Below, in pieces: positions 1-8,595 of a DNA stretch of 64,000 nucleotides. The position numbers were made by a program, and so were the translations under genes. How positions within the stretch are numbered: position 1 is the stretch's first letter; every line of letters starts with the position of its first letter. Source of the stretch: Clostridium punense (GTDB lineage: Bacteria; Bacillota; Clostridia; Clostridiales; Clostridiaceae); assembly GCF_017874425.1 (NCBI RefSeq), contig NZ_JAGGLL010000001.1, positions 215,419-279,418 of the forward strand, written 5' to 3'. A model generated the notes under the pieces. The model saw only the letters and a program-made list of their open reading frames with translations. It made no database searches and was not told the DNA's origin.

Positions 1-745
1 TAACATAATTTTCATTAAAGAATATTTTAGAATAATTATTTGTTGCTGCTAGCTGCATTGCAGTATCTGTCACAGAACTTGTAGGATTTATAAATATATA
101 CCCCTCATACTCTAAGTTTTGATTTTTCAAATTATCCTTAAGAAATTCTTTAGTTATATAACCCTTTGCTGTATTTTTATTAGGAAATTGATTATTAGTG
201 TACTTAAAAGTTCCAACTAAAACAAAATTACTTTCCATCTCCTCTTGAAGTCTCTCACCCTCCAAAGTTCTATATTCCACAGTATGTGGAAACTTCATGG
301 TATCCCCTATTTCATATTTTTGAGGGAATGCATCTAATACCCATTGCTCTAAAGCAATTTCATTTCCCTTTTGGGGATATCTCCCCTCTATTAAGTTAAA
401 ATTTAAAAATTCTGTAATGTTTTCATCATAGGCTTTAATATCTATATTAACTTTAGAATTTGGAATTCTATATTCGCCCAAATTAGCAGCTATAGACATT
501 TTCTCAACTGCAGAATCAGTCTTTAGCTCCTCAAATTTTCCATAATCTCTTGTGAAGAATGAAATATCATAGATACCTCCAGCGTCGTCAACCATCCTTT
601 CATAGGATGTCTTGCTCACAGATTCTTGTATTATACTTAAAGAAACTATTAATGCTACTGATAGCACTATACCAATACCCATAAATACAATACGCTTCTT
701 ATTCTTAATAATGTATCGTGGAATTATCCCCCAAAAACTCCTCAT
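1..745 (-). CDS. ABC transporter permease, FtsX/MacB type (3' end outside window)
   Basis: An open frame of 248 codons runs off the left edge. It starts at ATG 745 behind a GGGGGGAG ribosome binding site. The product begins MRSFWGIIPRYIIKNKKRIV followed by a hydrophobic segment (about residues 17-38) and a long extracellular-type region, as in the N-terminal transmembrane helix plus periplasmic-core domain of MacB/FtsX-like permeases. Such permeases need a partner ATPase, usually encoded just upstream; here that position (1121-1342) holds only a decayed ATPase fragment. The permease may therefore be non-functional or use an ATPase encoded elsewhere. Family assignment is from N-terminal layout only, since the C-terminal helices are not visible. 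Confidence 0.72.
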   Translation of the reverse strand, partial: MRSFWGIIPRYIIKNKKRIVFMGIGIVLSVALIVSLSIIQESVSKTSYERMVDDAGGIYDISFFTRDYGKFEELKTDSAVEKMSIAANLGEYRIPNSKVNIDIKAYDENITEFLNFNLIEGRYPQKGNEIALEQWVLDAFPQKYEIGDTMKFPHTVEYRTLEGERLQEEMESNFVLVGTFKYTNNQFPNKNTAKGYITKEFLKDNLKNQNLEYEGYIFINPTSSVTDTAMQLAATNNYSKIFFNENYV

Positions 746-884
746 AATCTCCCCCCAATTTAATTGTTATTCAATTTTGTATGGTATTAAGTTATTAAAA
801 ATTAGATAAAAAATGAAATGATTTATATAAGATCTGTTGCTAAAATTTTTATATGTATCTTAAATCCTAACTTAATATGAAAAG

Positions 885-929
885 AGTATATTAATGCAGC
901 TTACAACCTGTACACTGTATTAATATACT
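885..929. repeat. Imperfect palindrome, copy A
   Basis: Arms 885-899 and 915-929 are complementary over 15 bp with one mismatch. The right arm and its flank (919-934) share the 16-mer ATTAATATACTACCTT with the palindrome at 1475-1529. The two palindromes bracket the decayed ABC ATPase. Confidence 0.6.
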
Positions 930-1120
930 ACCTTATTTTACATAAATTTTCAGTAATTTTTCAGAATTTTACAAACAGTTAATACTTTTTGAAACTTTTC
1001 TCTATAATAAAAGTTTCAAAAATCTTATCTTTATTAAATTTATAACTTATAATTAATTGCACTCCCCATAAATACTAGGGTTTCAGTTACAATAACTATG
1101 TAAATAAGTATCATCTTTAT

Positions 1121-1342
1121 AAACTTATTCTGTTAAAAAAATATTCATTACTTTGCTTATTTTTTAACTCTTCTCTATTTATATACCCCTTCCAACTGAT
1201 GGCTTATCTAACCATACTAAAAATAAAGTATAGCACTTTTTCCTAACCTACTAAGCCCAATAACTACAGTTATTTCCCCTTTATATATTTCTAAATTTAT
1301 ATACTTAATAGCTATACCATGCTTTCCCTTCTTCTTAAACAT
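1121..1342 (-). pseudogene. Decayed ABC transporter ATP-binding protein
   Basis: Reading the minus strand from ATG 1342 gives MFKKKGKHGIAIKYINLEIY, then KGEITVVIGLSRLGKSAIL, which is the Walker A neighbourhood of an export-type ABC ATPase (GxSGxGKST with changes). The frame then stops. The expected next block is recognisable in other frames: LDKPSVGRG, then GYINREELKNKQSNEYFFNR, corresponding to the GLDxPxxGxIxINxxxL stretch. Walker B, the signature motif and the C-terminus are not found as coding sequence. It sits upstream of the permease on the same strand, the usual ATPase position, so it is most likely the degraded partner of that permease. Frameshifts and stops rule out a full-length product. 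Confidence 0.72.
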
Positions 1343-1474
1343 TTTCTAAATAACCTGTTTATATAAGAACTATATAAATATCCCCGAACTTATCATTTAA
1401 ATACTTATGTACCAAAACTTATTAAAAAGACCTTATGAAAGCTTTATAGCTTTAAATATAAAAATATCATTAAT

Positions 1475-1529
1475 AAAAGGTAGTATATTAATATAGAGTA
1501 TTATTACCTATATTAATATACTACCTTTT
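1475..1529. repeat. Long perfect palindrome, copy B; possible bidirectional terminator
   Basis: Two 22-bp arms, 1475-1496 and 1508-1529, are exactly complementary around an 11-nt loop. The arms end in AAAA/TTTT. It lies downstream of the subtilase gene and could terminate its transcript. It shares a 16-mer with the palindrome at 885-929. Confidence 0.6.
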
Positions 1530-1667
1530 ATTGGAATATTACTCAGTAAATCTTCAGAGTCTTATAAATAGCTATATCCTTTATTACCAAATTATAGAAA
1601 CATCATGCATAATTTAATCGCATAGAATTAACTTTTTTTACCTAGTTATTTATCCTACCTAACAGCT

Positions 1668-2897
1668 TTAGTTGAGCAACTTTAGTTTATTAATTAAATC
1701 TACAGGACTTACCACATGCTTAATTTCAAAGGTTTTTGATTTATAATCAACCTTAGTTGCCTTACTGGTTTCCATAGCTGTCTTCCAGAAAAGTTCAGGA
1801 GTAACCTCTGGGTTTGCTTCACAAGCTAGCACATATAATCCTGAGATATATGGTACAATCCAACTATATGCGCCGTATCTATAAAAAGTATATTCATCAT
1901 CATAATTAGATCCAGCTATAGTTCTTGAATCCATAGGAAAATATAAGCAATTTTTATCACTATCTAGAAATTGTTCGGGAGTTTTTCTAGAAAAAATCGC
2001 CCCCTCCCAAAACTTTCCTGCTGAGTAAGATGAAACCTCATTGGGATTGTTTGTTGGATGTCTACCTGCTCCTGTAAATTCAAATCCATGAGTGTCAGGT
2101 AATGATGTAGAAATAGTGAATATTCCTTCTTTGGTTGCCTTATCAACAGCTTCCTTAAATTCTTTATAACCTTTATCTTCGGGAAGACATCCCATTGACA
2201 TGGAGATAACTTTTATTTTCTTATTTTTTGGTAATCCCTTATTTAATTCAATAACCTTATCTATTGCAATTGCTACTTTTTCAAAATCATATCTTGAACT
2301 TCCACTTTTGTCTGTATAAGTATTATTCACTGCAAAATAATATATATCTGCTTTTGGTGCCACTCCTACAGTTTTTCCCGCTGCAATAGATGCCACAGCT
2401 GGACCATGCATAAGATTGTCTGTTCTTGGATTAAATAATTCTTCATAGTGCTTTATTCTGTCATAATATTCTTTATGCTTGTTTTTTAAAGGTGAATCTA
2501 ATATTGCTATACCTATATTTTTACCTGTTATTCCTTGTTTGTGTAGCTTTCTAACTTCAAGTCCTGGATCTTTACCCATGTCCAATATTTCTTTTGGATT
2601 ATAATCCTTTGGCATTTTGTCTTTGCTTGGCCACTTTGTTGTAGTGTCAAAATATGCATAAAATAAGTCTTTACTTCTATCATTTATATCTAACGCTGAT
2701 AAATCTTTTCCTCTCAAGTCAACTTGCATTAAGTTAACTTTTTTTGGACTTGGAAAATCTTCTTCAAAAGCAGGCAACTCGTAAGTCTTCTGTAAATAAT
2801 TTGAAACTTCCTTATCTTTTAAAAGTTTATTATTTAAAAGATATCCACCACAGAATAATATAACTATAGCTATAGCTACTAATATAGATTTTTTCAT
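1668..2897 (-). CDS. Membrane-anchored subtilisin-like serine protease (S8 family)
   Basis: A 409-residue protein with an N-terminal signal anchor (residues 4-21 hydrophobic) and a subtilase domain from about residue 120. The triad residues are visible: Asp134 in AILDSP, His164 in MHGPAVASIAAG, and Ser345 in AYSWIVPYISG, which aligns with GTSMATPHVAG. The segment where the oxyanion-hole Asn is expected (FTISTSLPDTHG) lacks a recognisable AAGN motif and the glycine before the Ser region is altered, so activity or specificity may be unusual. Ribosome binding site AAAGGAG lies before ATG 2897. Neighbours are an ABC exporter remnant and an Agr-like pair, a context seen around peptide-processing loci, but no substrate can be named. 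Confidence 0.8.
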   Translation of the reverse strand: MKKSILVAIAIVILFCGGYLLNNKLLKDKEVSNYLQKTYELPAFEEDFPSPKKVNLMQVDLRGKDLSALDINDRSKDLFYAYFDTTTKWPSKDKMPKDYNPKEILDMGKDPGLEVRKLHKQGITGKNIGIAILDSPLKNKHKEYYDRIKHYEELFNPRTDNLMHGPAVASIAAGKTVGVAPKADIYYFAVNNTYTDKSGSSRYDFEKVAIAIDKVIELNKGLPKNKKIKVISMSMGCLPEDKGYKEFKEAVDKATKEGIFTISTSLPDTHGFEFTGAGRHPTNNPNEVSSYSAGKFWEGAIFSRKTPEQFLDSDKNCLYFPMDSRTIAGSNYDDEYTFYRYGAYSWIVPYISGLYVLACEANPEVTPELFWKTAMETSKATKVDYKSKTFEIKHVVSPVDLINKLKLLN

Positions 2898-3188
2898 AAT
2901 AACGTATCTCCTTTTATCAAATTTTTGCCTTGAATATTTGATAGAGGAAATTAATCAACTATAAACGCAACATTAATTTTGTAAATCAGAACCATATAAA
3001 GGCAATAAAAACACAAAATCTATTATATTTTTATGAATTCGTCAGAATATAAGTTATTACATTACGTTTTAATATTTCTTTAAATGCAGGATTTTTAGTT
3101 ATTAACTTCCATAATATTTTTCTTTACAAAATAATGTTATCAGAATTACATTTTGAAACAATAGAAAAGATATGAAAAGGAATTTTTA

Positions 3189-3231
3189 AGACATGAGAGG
3201 AATTTTATTTTTTTAAATTCCTCTCATGTCT
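3189..3231. terminator. Inverted repeat, possible terminator
   Basis: Arms 3189-3205 and 3215-3231 are perfectly complementary over 17 bp around a T-rich loop. Neither side has a clean U-tract, so the terminator role is uncertain; it could also be a processing site. Confidence 0.45.
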
Positions 3232-3314
3232 AGTCTTTTCCCTTTCATTTCTATGGTATTTACTTATGAACTTAATTATGGTATTTACTATAATATAAGG
3301 TACGGAGAATTTCC

Positions 3315-3520
3315 TTAGGAGGACTTCATTAAAAGAATTTTTGCATCCTTATTGTGGTCAACTTTGTTTTTTTGTTCCACATTTATAGTTATACCACTAT
3401 TACCTATGCTAAATATCAGGGTCTACTAATTTCATATGTTTCTTTAATATATTAGTCATAGTAACAAAGTCACCTTATCCAAATCACTAATTAATATGTT
3501 AGGTGTTTGGTTAGTTGCAC
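3315..3520 (-). pseudogene. Fragments of a decayed coding sequence behind the sensor kinase
   Basis: On the minus strand, short protein-like stretches follow each other in shifting frames: VQLTKHLT, ILISDLDKVTLL, MTNILKKHMKLVDPDI, then IGNSGITINVEQKNK running to a stop at 3315-3317. Directly after the kinase stop an AGGAGGG site is followed by ATA instead of ATG. The charged, codon-like composition suggests one gene broken by several frameshifts. I do not recognise the family. Its place behind an AgrC-like kinase raises the idea of a lost signalling or target gene, which is only inference. Confidence 0.35.
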
Positions 3521-3586
3521 TAACAGGTGTTATAATCTAACGCAGTGAGACTTGCACTTATTTATGAGGTTCTCCCTCCTAAAAGA

Positions 3587-4837
3587 TTATTTAAAAATTA
3601 ATCTGAATACTGTATTACCTTCTTCCAAAGATAGTTGTATCTCCCCACCATTTCCTTCAACTATCTTTTTCACATTATAAAGTCCAAGCCCTCTCCCAAC
3701 CTTTCCTTTAGTTGTAAAGCCTCTTTGGAATATGTTATTTATATCTTCAGCCTTAATAATACCACTATTACTAACTTCTAAAACATTCATATTTTCTTCA
3801 AAATAAGTTTTTACCGTTAAACACTTCTCCTCTTGATACTTTTCTAACACCTCAAAACCGTTGTCAATTAGGTTTGTTAAAACTTCAACTAGTTCATAAT
3901 CCCTTAAGGATGTTTCAAGTAATGAATTTTCTATAATGTATTTAAATTTAATATTTAATTTATTAGCTTCGTGAAGCTTACTGTATACTATAGCACTAAG
4001 TATTGAGTTGTCTATATATATCATATTTTCTAGACTTTGCATAGAATTGCTTAGGCTGTTAATGTAACTTTTAACATTATAACAATTCTCATTTCTTTTA
4101 CTTAATTCTACAAGACCACTTATTATACTTAAGTGGTTTTTAAAATCATGCTGTCTTTCTCTTATTTCTTCTGTGATACTTCTCAGAACCTCTCCATATT
4201 TAGCTTTAACTGATATTTCTCTTCTTTCATGCTCTACTCTTACAATATAAAAATACATTATAGTGTTTATAATAAACATTGTTGAAAGAATTAAAACAAA
4301 ACTTATCCAATTGTCTAAAATTATATCATTATCATAGTCCCATAAAACCTTTGATACTAAAATATATCCAAGTAAATTAGTAATGAAATAAGTCATTATT
4401 TTTTTATCTATTTTAATCATTAGTTTTTTATTGAATACCGGTACATACCTGCAAATGGTAAAAGATAAAAATATAATTAATATATTAATACTTACACTAA
4501 TAATAAAATTATCCATATCTATTGCAATAAAAATTCCAAATAGTGATATACCAACAATTTGAAAAACCATAAGTATAAGTAAAGTAAGCAAAAACTCCAG
4601 CAAAGCCTGAACAATAGTCCTATGATAAATATAACTTACTAATAATACAAGCACTAAATAACTTAAAATTGTATTGGCATAAAAATTAAATTGAGTTACA
4701 GCATTTATCAATGATGTGATAATTAGTATTAGCAAATTCTTAGATAAACTTATCTTTTTTGATACAAGGTTGCTCCATAAAATCGTTATTGAAATCATTT
4801 CTGTAAACGTTATTATAAAACTCTCAACAACACCCAT
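3587..4837 (-). CDS. AgrC-like GHKL sensor histidine kinase
   Basis: A 416-residue protein. Residues 1-200 contain about six hydrophobic segments (polytopic membrane sensor). Residues 205-416 form the kinase: His230 in RERQHDFKNHLS is the phospho-acceptor, LTNLIDNGFEVL is the N box of the ATPase, and GRGLGLYNVKKIV is the G box. This is the layout of AgrC/ComD/VirS peptide sensors. The gene starts 23 bp after the LytTR response regulator stop, with a GGGGG ribosome binding site, so the two form one operon. No intact agrB or agrD is seen in the window, so the input signal is unknown. Confidence 0.85.
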   Translation of the reverse strand: MGVVESFIITFTEMISITILWSNLVSKKISLSKNLLILIITSLINAVTQFNFYANTILSYLVLVLLVSYIYHRTIVQALLEFLLTLLILMVFQIVGISLFGIFIAIDMDNFIISVSINILIIFLSFTICRYVPVFNKKLMIKIDKKIMTYFITNLLGYILVSKVLWDYDNDIILDNWISFVLILSTMFIINTIMYFYIVRVEHERREISVKAKYGEVLRSITEEIRERQHDFKNHLSIISGLVELSKRNENCYNVKSYINSLSNSMQSLENMIYIDNSILSAIVYSKLHEANKLNIKFKYIIENSLLETSLRDYELVEVLTNLIDNGFEVLEKYQEEKCLTVKTYFEENMNVLEVSNSGIIKAEDINNIFQRGFTTKGKVGRGLGLYNVKKIVEGNGGEIQLSLEEGNTVFRLIFK

Positions 4838-4860
4838 AAATCCCCCATTAATACATAAAC

Positions 4861-5592
4861 TTACTGTATTTCACCTTTAAATATTTTAAAAACCTTATCC
4901 TTAAAATTATAGCTTACCAAAGCCTTTTCATCATGTCCCTGAAAGCCTATCTCCCAGGATTTAGAACCTATTTTTCCTATTTTTTTTATTTCTTTTGTAT
5001 TTACAATAAAAGACTTATGACACTGGACAATATAATCACAGCTAATCTTTTCTAGAATTTCTTTCAATCTCATACCTAATATTTTAAAAGCTCCATTCTT
5101 AGTATGAATTGTACACGTTTTTATCCTCACTTCTACAAATAGAATTTCCTCAATATAAAACTTCATTGATAATCTTTGCTCTATTTCAAAAACCACATAC
5201 TTTTTCTTCATTTCTTTGATGTCTTTTCCGTTTCTAATAAACTTATTCGTAAGTTCAATTACTTTTTCCTTATTATAAGGCTTCTCAATGTAATCGTAGC
5301 AATGAAGTTGCTTGAAGGCATCAATCATATACCCCATATGAGTTGTAATGAAGATAATCCATGCTAATTCGTATCTATAATCTTTTCTGAGTTCCTTGGC
5401 TAGAGATATCCCAGAAGAGTTTTTTAAGTGAATATCTATGTAGAAAAGATCAATCAAAACTTCTCTCCCCATTGTTAATGCTTCTTCTTTATCTTCAGCT
5501 TCATATATATTTAAATCTACACTTATTTCTTGCAAAATCCTTTTTAGATTTTCTCTTTGTAATTTATTATCCTCTACTACTAAAACATTCAT
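4861..5592 (-). CDS. AgrA/VirR-like response regulator with LytTR DNA-binding domain
   Basis: 243 residues: receiver domain (1-125) with acidic residues at the MNVLVVEDN start and phospho-acceptor Asp53 in LFYIDIHLK, followed by a LytTR domain (about 135-240; RIKTCTIHTKNGAF, CHKSFIVNTKEIKKI). It would bind direct repeats upstream of target genes after phosphorylation by the kinase encoded next. GGGGGG precedes ATG 5592. The order regulator then kinase is the reverse of staphylococcal agr but common in clostridia. No target site was recognised here. Confidence 0.88.
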   Translation of the reverse strand: MNVLVVEDNKLQRENLKRILQEISVDLNIYEAEDKEEALTMGREVLIDLFYIDIHLKNSSGISLAKELRKDYRYELAWIIFITTHMGYMIDAFKQLHCYDYIEKPYNKEKVIELTNKFIRNGKDIKEMKKKYVVFEIEQRLSMKFYIEEILFVEVRIKTCTIHTKNGAFKILGMRLKEILEKISCDYIVQCHKSFIVNTKEIKKIGKIGSKSWEIGFQGHDEKALVSYNFKDKVFKIFKGEIQ

Positions 5593-6090
5593 AAAATTCC
5601 CCCCATGTGATTTTATAAACTTTAGAAAGAACTTGCTTATAACTTCTCTTCTATTTTTAGTTATTTATTATTTTCTAAATACTTCGACAATAGCTTCAAA
5701 AATTCCTACTTGATTTATTAACTTTTACAATTATGCTATGCTATGTTTTTACTGTATTCTCATTTAAATGCTTAGTAAAAAATTAGCAGTATTGTATTGA
5801 ATTTCTCATGTAGATTCAACTCTATTGTCTTCAATCAATTTACTCATAAAAAAGAGTTTTTCAAGCATCCAAGTTGTAAAATATAGCGTAAAAATTAATG
5901 CCATTCATATTATTTTATTGTCTAATTCCTCCTTTATCAAATAGGTCATATCTTTTTAGCCAGTTTAAATACATACCTTAGTATATTTCTTTATAAGAAC
6001 ACATAAATATATAATAAATAAGCTAGCATTCCTGCTAGCCTTTGACTTTATTATTTAAAATTAAATGTAGATCTTGCCAATTAGATCTTT
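5593..6090. other. AT-rich gap upstream of the two-component pair
   Basis: It contains the hairpin of the downstream small gene (6014-6046) and one short minus-strand frame, 5806-5904 (32 codons, MALIFTLYFTTWMLEKLFF then a charged tail). That frame has an AGGAGG about 24 nt upstream, too far for normal initiation, so I do not call it a gene. Otherwise nothing is seen. Confidence 0.4.
6014..6046 (-). terminator. Rho-independent terminator of the small membrane protein gene
   Basis: On the minus strand GGCTAGCA and TGCTAGCT pair around a GGAA loop and are followed by a T-rich stretch. It lies 45 bp after the stop at 6091. Confidence 0.6.
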
Positions 6091-6303
6091 CTAAGCTTCC
6101 TTGACCTTCCAGAAAGATTTTTTCCATTGCTTTAGTCTTTGATAAGATTCCTCTTTTATTCCGCCTATAATCTCAAATGTAATTCCTAAAGCAAAGGTCA
6201 TTCCTACAATAAACTCAGGAGTATTAAAGAAAATATTTTCTACTCCGGAAAGTGCAATTAGTAATAACCCAATTTTCATTTCTGTCCTCATATTATTAAC
6301 CAC
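6091..6303 (-). CDS. Small two-helix membrane protein, unknown function
   Basis: 70 residues if translation starts at GTG 6303, chosen because GGAG lies 7 nt upstream; a longer frame opens at 6345 but without a binding site. Residues about 13-28 (IGLLLIALSGVENIFF) and 34-50 (VGMTFALGITFEIIGG) are hydrophobic, and the C-terminus is basic and Trp/Lys-rich (KQWKKSFWKV). A terminator hairpin follows, which supports a real transcription unit. I do not recognise a family. Confidence 0.55.
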   Translation of the reverse strand: MVNNMRTEMKIGLLLIALSGVENIFFNTPEFIVGMTFALGITFEIIGGIKEESYQRLKQWKKSFWKVKEA

Positions 6304-6345
6304 AGTATCACTCCCTTCTAAAATTAAACATAAATGTATTCTCAA

Positions 6346-6862
6346 TACAGTTCTTACTTACTTTATATTATCATTTCTTCTTATTTATTTCAAACAAATC
6401 TTGTAAGTAGTAAATTTAAAGCATAACACTTATTTTCTTTCCCCCCCACCTATAAAATAAATGTCCCTTCAACTTCATTGCTGCCAAAAATAATATAAGC
6501 CAGATTCTACTTATTTTAGTGTCCTTTTGCTACTTGAAAAATAGTCAATGTAGCCCAAACCTGCATAAACACTATATATTGTTATATTCTTTTCTTTATA
6601 AGAAGACATAAATATATGGCGAAATATTCTTATATGGTTATAAATATAAATTGAAATTAATACATAAACATATATTTTTATAGCCCTGAGGGTTCATTGT
6701 TAAACTTTCACTATATGGAAGATGCTTATCTTTATACTACATCTCCTTATTATCGGTTGAGTTTTACTATTGTAACTCTATGAAATAAAAAAGCCAGCAT
6801 CTCTGCCAGCTCTTAGTTTAGTATTTTTCATTTACACTCTATTAGTGTTATGGTAAGATTTC
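6346..6862. other. 517-bp gap, only a terminator seen
   Basis: AT-rich sequence with no convincing open frame. The right end carries the terminator of the flavin-reductase-like gene (6784-6811). Confidence 0.5.
6784..6811 (-). terminator. Rho-independent terminator
   Basis: In minus-strand RNA an 8-bp stem (two G-U pairs) closes a GAGA tetraloop and is followed by six U residues. It follows the stop at 6863. Confidence 0.7.
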
Positions 6863-7366
6863 TTAACTTCTATAGCTCTCTACAATTTCTCCATAGTAAA
6901 TTGTATGGTAATCACCTGCATCATAGCATTCTTCTTGTATATCCTTGCTTAGAAGGTTTGGATCCATTGCTTGTTTGTAAACTATTTTACATTCGTAATG
7001 AATCATATCCACTCCTCCGATTATTGGAGTTTCCACAAGTTTTGATGGCATCAATTCTAAATTACATTCTTTAAACTTATCCATATCTCTTCCTGATTTT
7101 GAACCAACAAAGCCTAGTTCTTTTCTTAGGTTATTGTTTACTGGAACACTTACAGTAAAGCTTTCTGCTTTTTCCATTAAGTCAAAGGTATATCTAGATT
7201 CTCTCACTAGTACTGTAAATATTGGTCTTCTCCATTCAAAGCCTATGTTTCCCCAGCTAATAGTCATTGTGTTAACTCTGTCTCCCTCCTTCACTGTAAG
7301 AAAGGCACCTACCTTATGTAGGTTTTCCATAGCTAATTCTAAGTTTTCAACAAATTTTGCACTCAT
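6863..7366 (-). CDS. Flavin reductase-like FMN-binding protein
   Basis: 167 residues from ATG 7366, chosen because AAGGAG lies 8 nt upstream; the GTG three codons earlier overlaps that site. The sequence AFLTVKEGDRVNTMTISWGN followed by RPIFTVLVRESRYTF is the FMN-binding split-barrel signature of the flavoredoxin / flavin reductase-like family. Such proteins bind FMN and pass electrons in anaerobes; the substrate here is unknown. It appears monocistronic with its own terminator. Confidence 0.8.
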   Translation of the reverse strand: MSAKFVENLELAMENLHKVGAFLTVKEGDRVNTMTISWGNIGFEWRRPIFTVLVRESRYTFDLMEKAESFTVSVPVNNNLRKELGFVGSKSGRDMDKFKECNLELMPSKLVETPIIGGVDMIHYECKIVYKQAMDPNLLSKDIQEECYDAGDYHTIYYGEIVESYRS

Positions 7367-7375
7367 TTTTTTCAC

Positions 7376-7686
7376 TCCTTATATTTATAGTGTAGATTTT
7401 CACTGCACTAATTTATTTCTCTAAAATGCCTTATGCAATGTTTAAGCAAATTATATCATTACTTATAAATAATTTTAATAGTTATATTTAGTTGCTTTTA
7501 TTCATATTTAATTCCCAATTAATTTTAGATTTTCCCAATTAAATTACCCTCTATTAGGTTGATATTAAAATTTTATAACAAACGACAATTCCTGTCATTA
7601 AAATAAATACTTTCCTATTTTTTAAAAATAATTCTTGTATAAGTTTATTTTTTCTTGAAGGTCAGCCATACGCTTTTTAACCTGAA
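7376..7686. other. AT-rich gap, nothing recognised
   Basis: About 310 bp between two minus-strand genes. I see no open frame with a binding site and no clear terminator for the AEC transporter. Confidence 0.4.
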
Positions 7687-8595
7687 TTATAATAAAGTAA
7701 CTATTATTAATGGTATTGTAATTACTGAAAGTATTGTGCTTAAAAATACACATTGAGAAGCATACTCAGCATTCCCCCCATACTTCGAGGCTATAATTGG
7801 AGCCATTACTGCTCCTGGCATTGCAATTATTATGACGCACACTCTTGTAAGTTCTCTGTCTAATCCTAATGTGGTCATAACTAAATAAACTAAAAGAGGA
7901 GCAACTATCAAGCATATAAAAGAACCTAGATATATAGTCCAATCAGAAAGCACTTCCTTAAAGTTGGCGGAAGACAGCATAGCTCCTACTATTAACATGG
8001 ATATCGGTGTAGTTGTATCTCCCATTAGTTTAAGAGTTTTATATATAGGAGTTGGTAACTTAACTGGAGAAATAAACAACACTAATCCTAGGCAAACAGC
8101 AATAAAAGCTGGATTTTTCAATACTTGTATAAAGGATCTCAAAGACTTTTTGCCACTATATAGGGATACACCTAATGTCCATACAAAAGCATTAAACACC
8201 ATATTAAAGATTGCTCCATAAAACACACCCACATCTCCAAAAATACTTTGAAGCACTGGGTACCCCATAAAACCCACATTGGAAAAAGTGGTTATAAATC
8301 TTAATACTGGCTGTTTCTCCTTGGAAGCCTTAAAGAAAATAACTTTGCTTAAAGCATATAGCCCTAAGTGTATTACTATGGAATAGATTACAATTTTCTT
8401 TGCACTATCTAGTAAGTTACTGTCAAATTCTAGGTTGAAGGTACTAACTATTAAAAAAGGTAAGGTTATATTAAGAAGCAAACTGCTTAACCCCTTCTCC
8501 ACTTCCTTAGTAATAAACCCTCTTTTAGTTGCATAAACACCTACCAGCATCATTAAGAACAATATTATCACTTGATTTATCACATCAATATTCAT
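7687..8595 (-). CDS. AEC (auxin efflux carrier) family transporter
   Basis: A 302-residue polytopic membrane protein with about ten hydrophobic segments in two halves. Family hallmarks are the N-terminal MLVGVYATKRGFI, the FSNVGFMGYPVLQSIFG motif near residue 110, and PGAVMAPIIASKYGGNA near the C-terminus. Bacterial members export or import organic or amino acids. A strong AGGGGAGGAG site precedes ATG 8595. It lies downstream of the ornithine cluster but behind that cluster's terminator, so a role in ornithine or product transport is possible but not shown. Confidence 0.88.
   Translation of the reverse strand: MNIDVINQVIILFLMMLVGVYATKRGFITKEVEKGLSSLLLNITLPFLIVSTFNLEFDSNLLDSAKKIVIYSIVIHLGLYALSKVIFFKASKEKQPVLRFITTFSNVGFMGYPVLQSIFGDVGVFYGAIFNMVFNAFVWTLGVSLYSGKKSLRSFIQVLKNPAFIAVCLGLVLFISPVKLPTPIYKTLKLMGDTTTPISMLIVGAMLSSANFKEVLSDWTIYLGSFICLIVAPLLVYLVMTTLGLDRELTRVCVIIIAMPGAVMAPIIASKYGGNAEYASQCVFLSTILSVITIPLIIVTLL

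Larger units (their letters stand above)
746..1667. other. 922-bp region without an intact gene
   Basis: It holds the ABC ATPase remnant (1121-1342) and the two related palindromes (885-929, 1475-1529). The rest is AT-rich sequence in which I see no open frame with a ribosome binding site. Confidence 0.6.
2898..3586. other. 689-bp gap with inverted repeat and gene debris
   Basis: It contains a strong inverted repeat (3189-3231) and fragments of a decayed coding sequence (3315-3520). I see no intact gene. Confidence 0.5.

Noticed and set aside
612..809. 65-codon plus-strand frame near the left edge
   Set aside because: Antisense to the ABC permease N-terminus; no binding site.
5806..5904. 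32-codon minus-strand frame upstream of the AgrA-like gene as a signal peptide gene
   Set aside because: The AGGAGG is about 24 nt from the ATG and no AgrD-like Cys plus acidic tail motif is present.
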